Made by a program: the position numbers and the translations under genes
The notes under the pieces: model-generated
What the model was told of the DNA's origin: nothing
The model's database searches: none
What the model saw: the letters and a program-made list of their open reading frames with translations, nothing else
Shown: piece by piece, positions 34,974-43,893 of the stretch
How the letters are laid out: every line of letters begins with the position of its first letter
Position numbering within the stretch: position 1 is the first letter of the stretch
Assembly (NCBI GenBank): GCA_016722045.1
Contig: JADKGY010000001.1
Span: 62,001-126,000 of the forward strand
Source of the DNA: Candidatus Opimibacter skivensis
GTDB lineage: Bacteria; Bacteroidota; Bacteroidia; Chitinophagales; Saprospiraceae
Length of the DNA: 64,000 bases
Direction of reading: 5' to 3'

Positions 34974-36380
34974 TTACGTCACCGGCGCACCTCCACCACT
35001 CCCATTCTTCTCCCCCGGAAACGTACTCCCAAACTTCCCTTTCGCCCACGACCACGCATCTTCACTGAAGACCGCCGCAACGAACGTGACAAAAAACAAA
35101 GCATAGGCATTGACATCCGTCTCCGTATTCGTGAGTACAGCGAGCCCTCCCTGCACGCCAAGAAATACAACAATAGCCGCCGTAAATCCTTTGATCATCA
35201 CACCTGGAAGATCTTCGATGAGCAGTGATTGATTTGTCTTGATGGTTTGCTCACGTATGAATGTCGATCCACCTGCACCTAGCAATCCAAAGCCGATCAA
35301 ACCAATGATGATCACAAGCGAATACGATTCACTCATCAATAACCAACCGGTGAAAAATGTAAACACACCCAGATCAGAACCAAGACTGGGACGTTCTTTC
35401 AAATCAGTGATGGAAGGCTTGGTTAAAGCAAATTCCGTTTGTAGAAGACTTCTTATTGAGGCCTGATCAAGATTGTTTTGATACTGCAGCTGATTCGTAA
35501 ATGTGTGTATAAATGCCTGCTGAGCGTACAGATAATTTAAGAGATTAGTTCTGTTCGTCAGGTACCACGTCATCAGTTGACTCTTATCTTTCAATTTCAA
35601 TTTGGGGGTGATATCAGACAGGTCGGTGATGCGCATACGATTGACGGCCCTGTTTTTTAATGTTTCGATATCTCTGAAGATGGAATTGACCTCAAGTATA
35701 TTGTCCTCATATACTCTCGTGTCCTCCAATACGGAATCTACATGGGCATTACGTTGTGCAGCATCACCGGAGATAAACTGCAGATAATCACTTTTGATGA
35801 GTGTATCATTCGCGGCCAGTGTATCAATTTCCCCTCTCAATTGATCTGCCAGGTTCAATTCGTAGTTGGGTTCAAAATTGAATATCGGCACAGCGATGAT
35901 AGCGGATATGCTGAAATAGATGGAAAGTACGAATATGAATACTACGATCAGGTTTTGTATTGCATTGGATTTGACCTTTGTCGCATTGGGTTCTGTAGTT
36001 GATTCATACTGATAGTTAAAAATAAATTTTATGGCATAAGAAAAAATCATAAACAGGATCATAAACAGGATCGCATTGTACCACATCAGGTTGGGGTCAA
36101 GGCCTTTTGACTTCATATTCCCTGTCATGGAATTGCCGCCGCCGGAAATAAGGGAAGTGAAGAACTGGCCTGTGATAAAAGTCCTGACCAGGCTTATGAG
36201 GGCACTGAGTCCGGCCTCAAAGAAAATGGAGGTCAGCAGGAACGCCAGCAGCTTGTGCATCAACGTAATCAGGGGATCCTTGCTGAATTTAATGATGATA
36301 CGTGCAGCGAAATAAAAAATGACAAGAATCGCAATGATTTTGAATATTAGCATGGCGAAATACATAGTATTGGAGTCCAT
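34974..36380 (-). CDS. Large orphan membrane protein
   Basis: The 468-aa product has about seven hydrophobic segments: FAMLIFKIIAILVIFYFAAR, LLAFLLTSIFFEAGLSAL, ILFMILFMIFSYAIKFIF, LIVVFIFVLSIYFSISAI, then a ~140-residue soluble helical part, then LVIIIGLIGFGLLGAGG, GFTAAIVVFLGVQGG and YALFFVTFVAAVF. The central region contains GEIDTLAANDTLIKSD and other coiled-coil-like stretches. I recognise no family. Its final ~57 codons are duplicated beyond dinD (33772-33953). Confidence 0.72.
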   Translation of the reverse strand: MDSNTMYFAMLIFKIIAILVIFYFAARIIIKFSKDPLITLMHKLLAFLLTSIFFEAGLSALISLVRTFITGQFFTSLISGGGNSMTGNMKSKGLDPNLMWYNAILFMILFMIFSYAIKFIFNYQYESTTEPNATKVKSNAIQNLIVVFIFVLSIYFSISAIIAVPIFNFEPNYELNLADQLRGEIDTLAANDTLIKSDYLQFISGDAAQRNAHVDSVLEDTRVYEDNILEVNSIFRDIETLKNRAVNRMRITDLSDITPKLKLKDKSQLMTWYLTNRTNLLNYLYAQQAFIHTFTNQLQYQNNLDQASIRSLLQTEFALTKPSITDLKERPSLGSDLGVFTFFTGWLLMSESYSLVIIIGLIGFGLLGAGGSTFIREQTIKTNQSLLIEDLPGVMIKGFTAAIVVFLGVQGGLAVLTNTETDVNAYALFFVTFVAAVFSEDAWSWAKGKFGSTFPGEKNGSGGGAPVT

Positions 36381-36744
36381 TTTGTCAACGATTTAGTGTT
36401 CTAAAAAAAATAAATAATATACTTCGACCGGTATAGTCTAATACCAGGGTTCGATTCTTTTCAAATCATAACTGCTGATCTCCCTGTCAAAAGGGTACAA
36501 ACAAAAAGTATGGGTATAATGCAACTAAACTATATAGCCGGGGTTGTCAAATAAATATCTGTCCCGGAGTGAATAAGGGTTCTAATATAAAGAATTATTC
36601 TTCTTGAAAATAAAATAATAAAAATAACCTACTGTTGCTTTCATAGCACAAGGCTGTGCCTTGAATAATAATAATAATTATTTGATTACAGAACACCTTA
36701 CTCAAGGCAAAGCCTTGATGAACATTTTGAATATTTAATGCTCA
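36381..36744. repeat. Intergenic region with AAGGC hairpins, family F
   Basis: The AT-rich 364-base gap holds no gene. At 36646-36720 it contains CAAGGCTGTGCCTTG followed by a (AAT)n/(TTA) run and then CAAGGCAAAGCCTTG, two short hairpins with the same AAGGC/GCCTT arms. The GGCTGTGCC core also appears in the CGTAGG hairpin of family B at 45793. Confidence 0.6.
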
Positions 36745-37260
36745 TCACTTAAACTTATAACCTACACTTATCCCTGCTCCCGGTATGACATCATGTTCAA
36801 ATTGAAATTTAGATATTTCTGTCACCGGATCAATCTTCTTGGAGAAAGCGAAATAAGATCCTGCTGAAAATCTCAAATAGAAGCTTGGTTTGATATTGAG
36901 TGTGTAATTGAGGTTCGGATAAACGATCATATCAACGAAATCTCGTGGCTTGCTGCTTGCTGCAAAAGGACTGGAAGTAAAGCCCGATACTTCCGCACCG
37001 ATGCCCCAAGATTTATAATTGTAGGTCAGTCCTGTGTTGATGATGACAGTAGGTTGGTCCCAACCCGGAGCCAACATACCGATACCAAAGGAAGGCGACA
37101 ACCGATGTTCCTTCGAGCGGCTCAATGGAATGTTGAATCTTGAATTGATCGTTATGCCCAAAAAATTTGCACCACCAGCCTGGGCTTCAATACTGGTCTG
37201 GGCTGTGACCTCATGAGCGAAAAAGAGAGTAATCAGGAAAAGGGTAATAAGATTTTTCAT
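36745..37260 (-). CDS. Outer-membrane beta-barrel protein
   Basis: The 171-aa product starts with a signal peptide (MKNLITLFLITLFFAHEVTAQ). It alternates amphipathic strands with Gly/aromatic turns (INTGLTYNYKSWGIGAEVSGF, PNLNYTLNIKPSFYLRFSAGSYFAF) and ends in GAGISVGYKFK, the aromatic-terminated last strand expected of a BamA substrate. It is a small barrel, perhaps eight strands, with no recognised ligand or family name beyond the OMP-beta-barrel group. Confidence 0.75.
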   Translation of the reverse strand: MKNLITLFLITLFFAHEVTAQTSIEAQAGGANFLGITINSRFNIPLSRSKEHRLSPSFGIGMLAPGWDQPTVIINTGLTYNYKSWGIGAEVSGFTSSPFAASSKPRDFVDMIVYPNLNYTLNIKPSFYLRFSAGSYFAFSKKIDPVTEISKFQFEHDVIPGAGISVGYKFK

Positions 37261-37381
37261 TTCAGAGTAATTTTGATGGTAAAAATAAAAGCAGATATTA
37301 GAACTTATATTGACATAGTCACAATCAAACGATGGTTCTGAAAAATTATTTTTCTGATATATGGCTGCGGAGTTTTACGAT

Positions 37382-38187
37382 TTACTTATCGACGTAGAAA
37401 CGCCCAAATCCAAATATATATGAGATGCCTACTGAAAATGACGAAAATGTATTTTGCATTTTGAAGTCATTTAGCAGTTGATCTTCTTTTGGTGTATTTT
37501 CTGTGAAGCCAATAATTTTAAGGGTATAAGGATAAGTAGGGAATCTTCGTATTGAATTTTCAAAACCAAGTTTTAGGAAAAAATGATCAGCTATAGCATA
37601 TTCAAAGGCAAATTGAAGTAACCCCATATCTACAATATTGTCATTCCAATAGCTTTCTTCTGTCAGTTCTACGTGGGCAAGTATTTCTGATGATTCAAAA
37701 GTTGTAGAAGAAAAAATGTGGGAAATCGAAGTATACTTTTGTCTTGAAAGACTAAAGTCACCGATTCCAATTGTAGCCCTCAGCTTTTCAGTTCTATAGT
37801 GTGCAGAAATAACAGGTCCTAAGCCAGTGGCACTATACGGTATGGAATTCTCATAAAGTGGTTCACCATTCGCTTCGTGTATTGGATCAGGTATCTTATA
37901 CTCAATATTCGATTTGAAATTATGCCTTCCTAATCCCAGAGATAATCCCCAATTCTTAGCTGGCCACCAGGCAAAATCTATATATCCGGCCTGCGTGATA
38001 TTTCCTTTTGCATTTATAGTGTAGTATCCCGGTCCGCTCTCTTTGTATGTGTTAATATTCACCGGAACATTCAACGCATCTAATCTTATCCCTAATTCAA
38101 ATTTTCGTTGGGCGATGCAGTCAGATTGAAAATATGCAGAAGAATAAATAAGAAGCTTGTGTTTAAATATACTTTTATGGATTTCAT
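37382..38187 (-). CDS. Outer-membrane barrel-like protein (one frameshift near the signal peptide)
   Basis: The intact C-terminal frame (from 38074, a TTG) encodes 230 aa of amphipathic strands (WGLSLGLGRHNFKSNI, AHYRTEKLRATIGIG, FEYAIADHFFLKLGFENSI) ending SFSVGISYIFGFGRFYVDK. The frame runs further upstream (AQRKFELGIRLDAL). A signal peptide, MKSIKVYLNTSFLFILL then HIFNLTA, starts with an ATG at 38187 in another frame; inserting one base near 38110 (GCATCGCCC to GCATTCGCCC) joins them as LTAFAQRKF. The TTG start is therefore very likely false. Function unknown. Confidence 0.68.
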
Positions 38188-38259
38188 TTTTATCAAAGAT
38201 TGTAAGAGTGGATATATTTTTTTAAAATTCAAACAATAAAATGAAAATGTCCAATACAC

Positions 38260-38589
38260 TCAATTTATTTCCAAAAAAGCACTTTCACTTTTTATGAAAT
38301 TTGCTATGTTTTCTTTTTCAATTCGTAATCTTTCTGCAATATTTTTAGTTGATGTATTTCCTATTCTTAACCAAATTATTTTAGGAGGAAATCCCTTTAG
38401 ATTTGAAAGGTCTATAAAATCAGAATCAAAAGTCACAATACTATATTCATTTGTTTTGGCATATTTCCATATTTCAAAATCATGCGGATTCTCTTTTTGA
38501 AGCTCTCTTACTGATATTGCTTCGGGGAAAATATCTATTATTTTATTTATGATTCGAAAGGATATGTTCTGGTCAAAAAGCAGTTTCAT
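38260..38589 (-). CDS. DUF5615 PIN-like toxin component
   Basis: The 109-aa product reads MKLLFDQNISFRIINKIIDI, then HDFEIWKYAKTNEYSIVTFDSDFIDLS and PPKIIWLRIGNTSTKNIAERL, the DUF5615/Mut7-C-like PIN-fold layout with Asp6 and the TFDSDF pair of acidic residues as likely metal ligands. These proteins are paired with DUF433 antitoxins and are presumed RNases. Its start overlaps the stop of the DUF433 gene by 4 bases (38586-38589), indicating translational coupling. Confidence 0.85.
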   Translation of the reverse strand: MKLLFDQNISFRIINKIIDIFPEAISVRELQKENPHDFEIWKYAKTNEYSIVTFDSDFIDLSNLKGFPPKIIWLRIGNTSTKNIAERLRIEKENIANFIKSESAFLEIN

Positions 38590-38825
38590 GAGGCCACGCG
38601 TAGTTTATGCTCCCTGTCTGCAGCAAAAGCAAGACATGCCCTGATTTTAATATCTGTAAGTTCAGGATAATCTTGCAGGATTTCTTCAATAGTCATGCCT
38701 GAAGCCAGCCAGCCAAGCACGTCATATACTGTGATGCGAGTTCCCGTAATGCAAGGTTTACCGAAACGGATGTTAGGATCAATGCTTATATATTCTGAAT
38801 AATTCATTACCACTAAAGTAGTCAT
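38586..38825 (-). CDS. DUF433 antitoxin
   Basis: The 79-aa product contains YISIDPNIRFGKPCITGTRITVYDVLGWLASGMTIEEILQDYPELT, the DUF433 helix-turn-helix domain used by VapB-like antitoxins. An internal ATG at 38804 (MNYSEYISID) is an equally plausible start. It is followed by the DUF5615 toxin with a 4-base overlap, the standard antitoxin-first order. It probably represses its own promoter. Confidence 0.85.
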   Translation of the reverse strand: MTTLVVMNYSEYISIDPNIRFGKPCITGTRITVYDVLGWLASGMTIEEILQDYPELTDIKIRACLAFAADREHKLRVAS

Positions 38826-38976
38826 TTTTACTAGAACCTGCGATACAGTTATGAGAGTCTGTGTAAAATGTGAATTTCTAAATTAAATTTTGCCACAAAG
38901 ACGCAAAGAAAATTACATAGAGAAATAGTTAAAATCGAAAACTCCGTGTTCTCCTTTAATGCCTTGTTTTAAAATA

Positions 38977-39071
38977 AGGACGCAGAAAAAATAAGAAAAT
39001 ATATGATTTATTAAGATTGACTTCTGCTAATCGAAGATGATCCTAAATTTTCATAATTAATCCGCGTCCTC
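38977..39071. repeat. Inverted-repeat element, family A copy 3
   Basis: AGGACGC (38977-38983, degenerate arm) and ATCCGCGTCCTC (39060-39071) bound an AT-rich interior with TTATTAAGATTGA and GATGATCCTAAATTTTC. It is followed by TTTTTTG and the stop codon of the large BNR gene ten bases on. This is the most degenerate complete copy. Confidence 0.7.
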
Positions 39072-39080
39072 TTTTTTGTG

Positions 39081-41696
39081 CTAATTCTCCTTTGTCGTAA
39101 ACGTATTCCCTACCGTCACACTCATATTCGCACCAGGCTGTAAAGTGAGATGCTTACAACCAAGACCAGGTACATTGACAATGGGATCAAAATTGGGAAG
39201 TGTCACATCAGGTATCGTCACATCCTGCATGATCGTAGGCACTGCATGTGGATTCCAGTTAGCCGGATTGTTCCAGTCTGATGAGACACTGCCGACCCAG
39301 GTAAGACTTGTTGGTACAGGCACAGCAAGACCGGACTCCCAAAGACCTCTTCCATTTGTAGCCGCTCTGATCTTGCTGCTTCCATAAGCTACTTCAAGTT
39401 CTTCAACATCAACATTCGGCAAGCCTGTGAAAAATGATTGCCAAGAGCTTAAAGAATTATCTCTGTAATAAACTCCTACATCAGTGCCAACATACAATCC
39501 ATCATCGGTTGCATGCTGATAAGTAATACAATTGACAGGAAGATTTGGCAAACCCGTAGAATAATTTATCCATGTATCTCCTGCATCAGGTGAATACCAG
39601 ACTTTATTCGCAGCGGAATATCCGGAGAATATCACCCATACTTTTTTTGAATTCGTATTGCTCACAGCTACAGCAACCATCGAAGCAGACCCAAAAGGCA
39701 ATATCCCTGTTTTATCTGTGAAGTTGGTACCATCCGTACTTACAAATAACCTGTTCGATTTAAGCGCATAGATATAATTCGGATTTGACTCCGCATAGGC
39801 GAGAGATATCAGGTTGGTATTTCCACCTGTGACATTTCCAACTTGTGTAAATGGCGGACCCCCGGTCATCGTGCGCCAGACTTGTGCCTTACCTACCAGC
39901 AACGTTGAATCATGAACAGGATGCATGACATAAGGTGTGATCCAGCTTCCTACAGCATTGACACCAGTACCGGTCGTCGTACACACGACATTGAACAGCG
40001 GATAGTTATTGAAGGTGACGATGATGCGACCGTTGTAGGATTCCATATAGCGGATCGAATCATTATCGTGTTCATAGATACATTCCATACCATCACCTGT
40101 ATTGGGTGTAAACATCGTCCACGTCCCGGCGTTATAGGTCTGCGTCCCCATATCCTGGTGCCCTGTGAGAATCGTATACTCATTCAATGGTGAAACACCG
40201 AATTTATACATTTGAGATATCTGCATGCCTTCATTCATCGGATTCCATGTGACACCATTATCGGTTGTTTTGAAAAGACCACCATCACTGCCAGATATAT
40301 ACGTCGCATCTGAGACACCCGGTAAATAACTGATAGAATGGATGTCCGGATGAACATATGGTATGAAGCCGGGTACCTCAGCTGTATGTTTGACCCATGT
40401 CACTCCGCCATCAAGACTTTTGTAAAGATTTGTGCCGCCTACGAGAATAGTATCCTTGTGTGTAGGCGATACAGCCATGGCCAGATTGTACCAGGCCTGG
40501 GATTGCGGGCTACCGGATAAAATGTTGGGTGTAGTCGCGCGCAACGTAAATTGATTGCCTCCATCCACAGATCGGTAGAAGCCATAAAAATCTGATGTAT
40601 TTTTTTTCACCACGACTACATACACATAATTTGAATCTGCAGGTGTTACACCGATTTCCATTCGGGCTACATCCGAACTTAATGGAAGTCCATTGGTGAC
40701 AGGAGTGAAAGTCCCACCGGCATCAATGGATTTATAAAAAGTACCTCCTGATTGAACACCGGCTACAGCATAAACCACATCCGGATGGCCTGGCTTAAAT
40801 TCAATATCTGTAAATGCACCTACCTGCATTTGTGTCCAATGGAGGCCTGCATCTAGTGTTCGGTATACACCATTTGATGTTGCTGCCAGCACAGTATCCG
40901 GATGTACAGGATTGATCAGAAGTTTATAGATACCTCTGTTGAGGCTTACCGCCCAGTTCATGGTGTTACTTGATGCGGGCCATGTGACGCCACCATCAGT
41001 TGATTTGAGGATACCGATTGAACTCAATGTCAATTGCGAACCTGTTCCATTGGCATCACCTGTAGCTAAGTACATGATCTGTGGATTGACCGGATTGATT
41101 GCTATGTCAGAGCATCCGACGATCGGTAATTGATCAGTATTGGTAGTCCAGTTGAGGCCGCCATCAATACTTTTCCATAATCCACCCAGGGGTGAGGCAC
41201 ACCACATGATGTTGTTATTGGTTGGATTGAGTCGGAGGAAATTTACTCTTGCGGCGCCTACGAACCATGAATTCGTAATGGAACCCGTGGGGCCGAGTGC
41301 TGTCCATGTCGCGGATGGAATGGAGCGATTATTTCTGCTGGCTTCGTAGTATGGTGATGAAAGATAATTATTGAATTCGGTGAAATTGGTTGAGGGTAGC
41401 GTGATATCTCCGGAAGGATATACGCGGGGTTCCATGTGATTTTCCCATCGTTTGTATTGGGCGTATCCTGCGAAAGGGCCTTCGGCTTCTCCTTCAGATT
41501 CCTGTTGATCTTTACGTCTTTCGCGCATTTCCTTTTTCTCATATTTCTGAAATGCTTTTTGGATCTCGTAGAAGTTGGTGTACTTGGCGGTGTCGGCCTG
41601 TCTCCTGATTTTGAAATAGGGTTCGCTGAGCCAGGGCTGTGCGATGATGGCTGTCTGGCATAGGAAAAAGCAGACAATGAGGTAGAGGACTCTCAT
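39081..41696 (-). CDS. Large secreted BNR/sortilin-type propeller protein, C-terminus apparently truncated
   Basis: The 871-aa protein has a signal peptide (ending IIAQ), a charged region with KKEMRERRKDQQESEGEAEG, then WTALGPTG and about ten propeller blades (GGLWKSIDGGLNWTTN, GILKSTDGGVTW, GVYRTLDAGLHWTQM, NLYKSLDGGVTWVKH, GLFKTTDNGVTWNPM, KVWYSPDAGDTWINY), as in VPS10/sortilin-like domains. After LTWVGSVSSDWNNPANWNPHAVP comes a second beta-helix-type module that stops abruptly at MSVTVGNTFTTKEN. Homologous layouts usually continue into a T9SS domain, so the 3' end has probably been lost next to repeat element A3. Confidence 0.85.
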   Translation of the reverse strand: MRVLYLIVCFFLCQTAIIAQPWLSEPYFKIRRQADTAKYTNFYEIQKAFQKYEKKEMRERRKDQQESEGEAEGPFAGYAQYKRWENHMEPRVYPSGDITLPSTNFTEFNNYLSSPYYEASRNNRSIPSATWTALGPTGSITNSWFVGAARVNFLRLNPTNNNIMWCASPLGGLWKSIDGGLNWTTNTDQLPIVGCSDIAINPVNPQIMYLATGDANGTGSQLTLSSIGILKSTDGGVTWPASSNTMNWAVSLNRGIYKLLINPVHPDTVLAATSNGVYRTLDAGLHWTQMQVGAFTDIEFKPGHPDVVYAVAGVQSGGTFYKSIDAGGTFTPVTNGLPLSSDVARMEIGVTPADSNYVYVVVVKKNTSDFYGFYRSVDGGNQFTLRATTPNILSGSPQSQAWYNLAMAVSPTHKDTILVGGTNLYKSLDGGVTWVKHTAEVPGFIPYVHPDIHSISYLPGVSDATYISGSDGGLFKTTDNGVTWNPMNEGMQISQMYKFGVSPLNEYTILTGHQDMGTQTYNAGTWTMFTPNTGDGMECIYEHDNDSIRYMESYNGRIIVTFNNYPLFNVVCTTTGTGVNAVGSWITPYVMHPVHDSTLLVGKAQVWRTMTGGPPFTQVGNVTGGNTNLISLAYAESNPNYIYALKSNRLFVSTDGTNFTDKTGILPFGSASMVAVAVSNTNSKKVWVIFSGYSAANKVWYSPDAGDTWINYSTGLPNLPVNCITYQHATDDGLYVGTDVGVYYRDNSLSSWQSFFTGLPNVDVEELEVAYGSSKIRAATNGRGLWESGLAVPVPTSLTWVGSVSSDWNNPANWNPHAVPTIMQDVTIPDVTLPNFDPIVNVPGLGCKHLTLQPGANMSVTVGNTFTTKEN

Positions 41697-41859
41697 TTTG
41701 GTGTATTTTAATTAAAAATCTAATTGCCGGATCAGGGCTAGTGTGCAATAATTGATCCTGATATATTGCGTTTAAGGATGGCCTTATTGTCAATGTCAAA
41801 GGGAGAGATACGGGACTTTGGGAAAAAGATGCCTGAAAGAGTGAATTTGGAAAAGAAAA

Positions 41860-41955
41860 GAGGACGCGGATCTATTCAGAAAAATAATGATCAATCTCGA
41901 CTACTCGGAGTAAATCTTAATAAATCTTGATTTTTCTTAGTTTATCCGCGTACTC
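41860..41955. repeat. Inverted-repeat element, family A copy 4
   Basis: Arms GAGGACGCGGAT (41860-41871) and ATCCGCGTACTC (41944-41955, one mismatch) with an interior including GATTTTTCTTAG and an inner CTACTCGGAGTA palindrome. This copy lies upstream of a plus-strand gene, unlike the others, and ends ten bases before the predicted -33 box of the GH32 promoter. Confidence 0.8.
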
Positions 41956-41964
41956 TTTTATCAC

Positions 41965-41995
41965 GTTGCTTTGTTTGTTTATATCCCTACTTTTA
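41965..41995 (+). promoter_or_regulatory. Bacteroidota-type promoter for the GH32 gene
   Basis: GTTG (41965-41968), 19 bases, then TACTTTTA (41988-41995), seven of eight matches to TAnnTTTG at the usual spacing. The GH32 start codon is 22 bases downstream. Confidence 0.5.
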
Positions 41996-42017
41996 ACCAC
42001 TAAATGAAGAAATAATA

Positions 42018-43520
42018 ATGAAAAATCTGTTGCTCGCTTTTGCGTGTTTTATCATATGCTCCTTAGTATCTGCACAGACAGGAACTGAACAAAATAATGA
42101 GCCTTATCGCCCTAAATTCCATTTTACACCGAAGGCGCACTGGATGAATGATCCTAATGGACTGGTGTTTCATAATGGGGTATACCATATGTTTTACCAG
42201 TACTATCCTGAGGGAAGGGTCTGGGGTCCGATGCATTGGGGACATGCCACGAGCAAAGATCTGATCAATTGGGAAGAACAAAAGATCGCTTTATCTCCGG
42301 ATAGCCTGGGGTATATCTTCAGTGGTAGTGCAGTATTTGATGAGTTCAATACATGTGGACTTGGAAAAAATCATAAAGCGCCGCTTGTAGCCATCTTCAC
42401 TCAACACAATAATGAAGGTGAAAAAGCAGGCCTGAATAATTTTCAAAATCAATGCATGGCCTACAGCAATGATGAGGGAAAAACATGGACAAAATATGCG
42501 CGTAATCCCGTCCTCAAAAATCCAGGCATCAAAGATTTTCGTGATCCGAAAGTCCTGTGGTATCCCTTGGGTAAAAAATGGGTCATGGCACTTGCAACAG
42601 GTGATCATGTTACATTTTATTCAAGCCGTGATCTCAAGAACTGGTCGAAGGAAAGTGAATTTGGACAATCAAATGGCGCTCATGGTGGCGTCTGGGAATG
42701 TCCTGATTTATTTCCGATCGATTATAATGGAAAGCAAGTCTGGGTCTTGCTGGTGAGCTTTAATCCAGGAGCGCCTAATGGTGGATCAACGACTCAATAT
42801 TTTATTGGTGATTTTGATGGCAAAGAATTTAAACCATCTGATACGGAGACACGAATTATGGATTATGGTCCTGATCATTATGCAGGTGTTACATTTTCAA
42901 ATACCGGACATCGCAGAATTCTGATCGGTTGGATGAGCAATTGGCAATATGCACAGGTGGTGCCGACAGATCCCTGGAGAAGTGCCATGACCATCCCACG
43001 TGAACTCGATCTGAAGGATGTAGATGGAAAATTATATCTCACTTCCAATCCAATAGCCGAGCTCTCCGGCCGCATGAAAGAACCAAAACAAATCGGCAGT
43101 GTCAATGTGAAAAAAGAATATGACCTCAGTCCTAAAATTGATTTCCGGTCCGCGACATTTTCATTGCAACTGGCAGATGCCGAAGCAAAAGATTTTTCAA
43201 TTGTACTGGACAATGAAGTCGGAGATGAAATGGTGATCGGATATGATAAAAAATCAAATCAATATTATATCGATCGGAGCAAATCAGGAAAGATTGATTT
43301 CGAAACCGGATTTGGAAAACGAAGTTTTGCACCACGCCTTGCATCCGGACTCATCAATTTGACATTGATAGCGGACATGGCATCCGTTGAATTGTTTGCA
43401 GATGGTGGGCTTACAGAGATGACTGGAATATTTTTTCCACGACAGCCGGTGACAAAGATCTGGTTGAAATCAACGGATGGGGTGAAGATTAAGGATGTGG
43501 TGTATCGGAGAATGGAATAG
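42018..43520 (+). CDS. Glycoside hydrolase family 32 (levanase/invertase-type)
   Basis: The 500-aa enzyme has a signal peptide (ending SLVSAQ). GH32 motifs are complete: HWMNDPNG with nucleophile Asp45, the FSGSAVFD segment, FRDP with Asp176 (transition-state stabiliser) and GVWECPDLF with acid/base Glu227. A C-terminal beta-sandwich follows (DFSIVLDNEVGDEMVIGY ... VKIKDVVYRRME). It cleaves terminal or internal beta-fructosyl linkages in sucrose, inulin or levan. It is predicted to be periplasmic or exported, without a T9SS domain. No SusC/SusD pair or fructokinase is nearby, so it is not in a typical fructan utilisation locus. Confidence 0.93.
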   Translation: MKNLLLAFACFIICSLVSAQTGTEQNNEPYRPKFHFTPKAHWMNDPNGLVFHNGVYHMFYQYYPEGRVWGPMHWGHATSKDLINWEEQKIALSPDSLGYIFSGSAVFDEFNTCGLGKNHKAPLVAIFTQHNNEGEKAGLNNFQNQCMAYSNDEGKTWTKYARNPVLKNPGIKDFRDPKVLWYPLGKKWVMALATGDHVTFYSSRDLKNWSKESEFGQSNGAHGGVWECPDLFPIDYNGKQVWVLLVSFNPGAPNGGSTTQYFIGDFDGKEFKPSDTETRIMDYGPDHYAGVTFSNTGHRRILIGWMSNWQYAQVVPTDPWRSAMTIPRELDLKDVDGKLYLTSNPIAELSGRMKEPKQIGSVNVKKEYDLSPKIDFRSATFSLQLADAEAKDFSIVLDNEVGDEMVIGYDKKSNQYYIDRSKSGKIDFETGFGKRSFAPRLASGLINLTLIADMASVELFADGGLTEMTGIFFPRQPVTKIWLKSTDGVKIKDVVYRRME

Positions 43521-43585
43521 GATTGAAATGGTCACCAGCCCTACCTTTTTTTATTGGATACAGATTCTCAATACTCGTAGATGTC

Positions 43586-43822
43586 GCTCCTACGGAGCTT
43601 AAGAAGGTAGTAGGGTTTGTGTTTATACAGAGATGCCGCTCCTACGGAGCTCAAAAAAGGGTGATCCGACCTCAGTTTATACAGAGATATCGCTCCTACG
43701 GAGCTAGATACATTACAACGACCGCAATATGCTGTAGAAAATTTTCATTTCTTATTAACCAAGGATTTTAAGTGAAAGTAAATAGTGATGAAAATAAAGC
43801 TCCGGAGGAGCGATATCTTTAT
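43586..43822. repeat. GCTCCTACGGAGC hairpin cluster, family G
   Basis: Perfect hairpins GCTCCTACGGAGC at 43586-43598, 43638-43650 and 43692-43704, each preceded by a variant of TATACAGAGATATC. An inverted copy, GCTCCGGAGGAGCGATATC, is at 43799-43817. The gap 43521-43893 has no other feature except TTACTTTG (43867-43874), a possible -7 box 20 bases before the AAA+ gene. Confidence 0.8.
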
Positions 43823-43893
43823 CTTCCTCAAGCCGGTTTTCAGTTAATTTCAATAAAGGTTTTTCCTTACTTTGACCACCTAAATTCCATACC

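Noticed and set aside
42018..43520. Fructan polysaccharide-utilisation locus
   Set aside because: Only GH32 is present; there is no SusC/SusD pair, transporter, kinase or hybrid sensor beside it.
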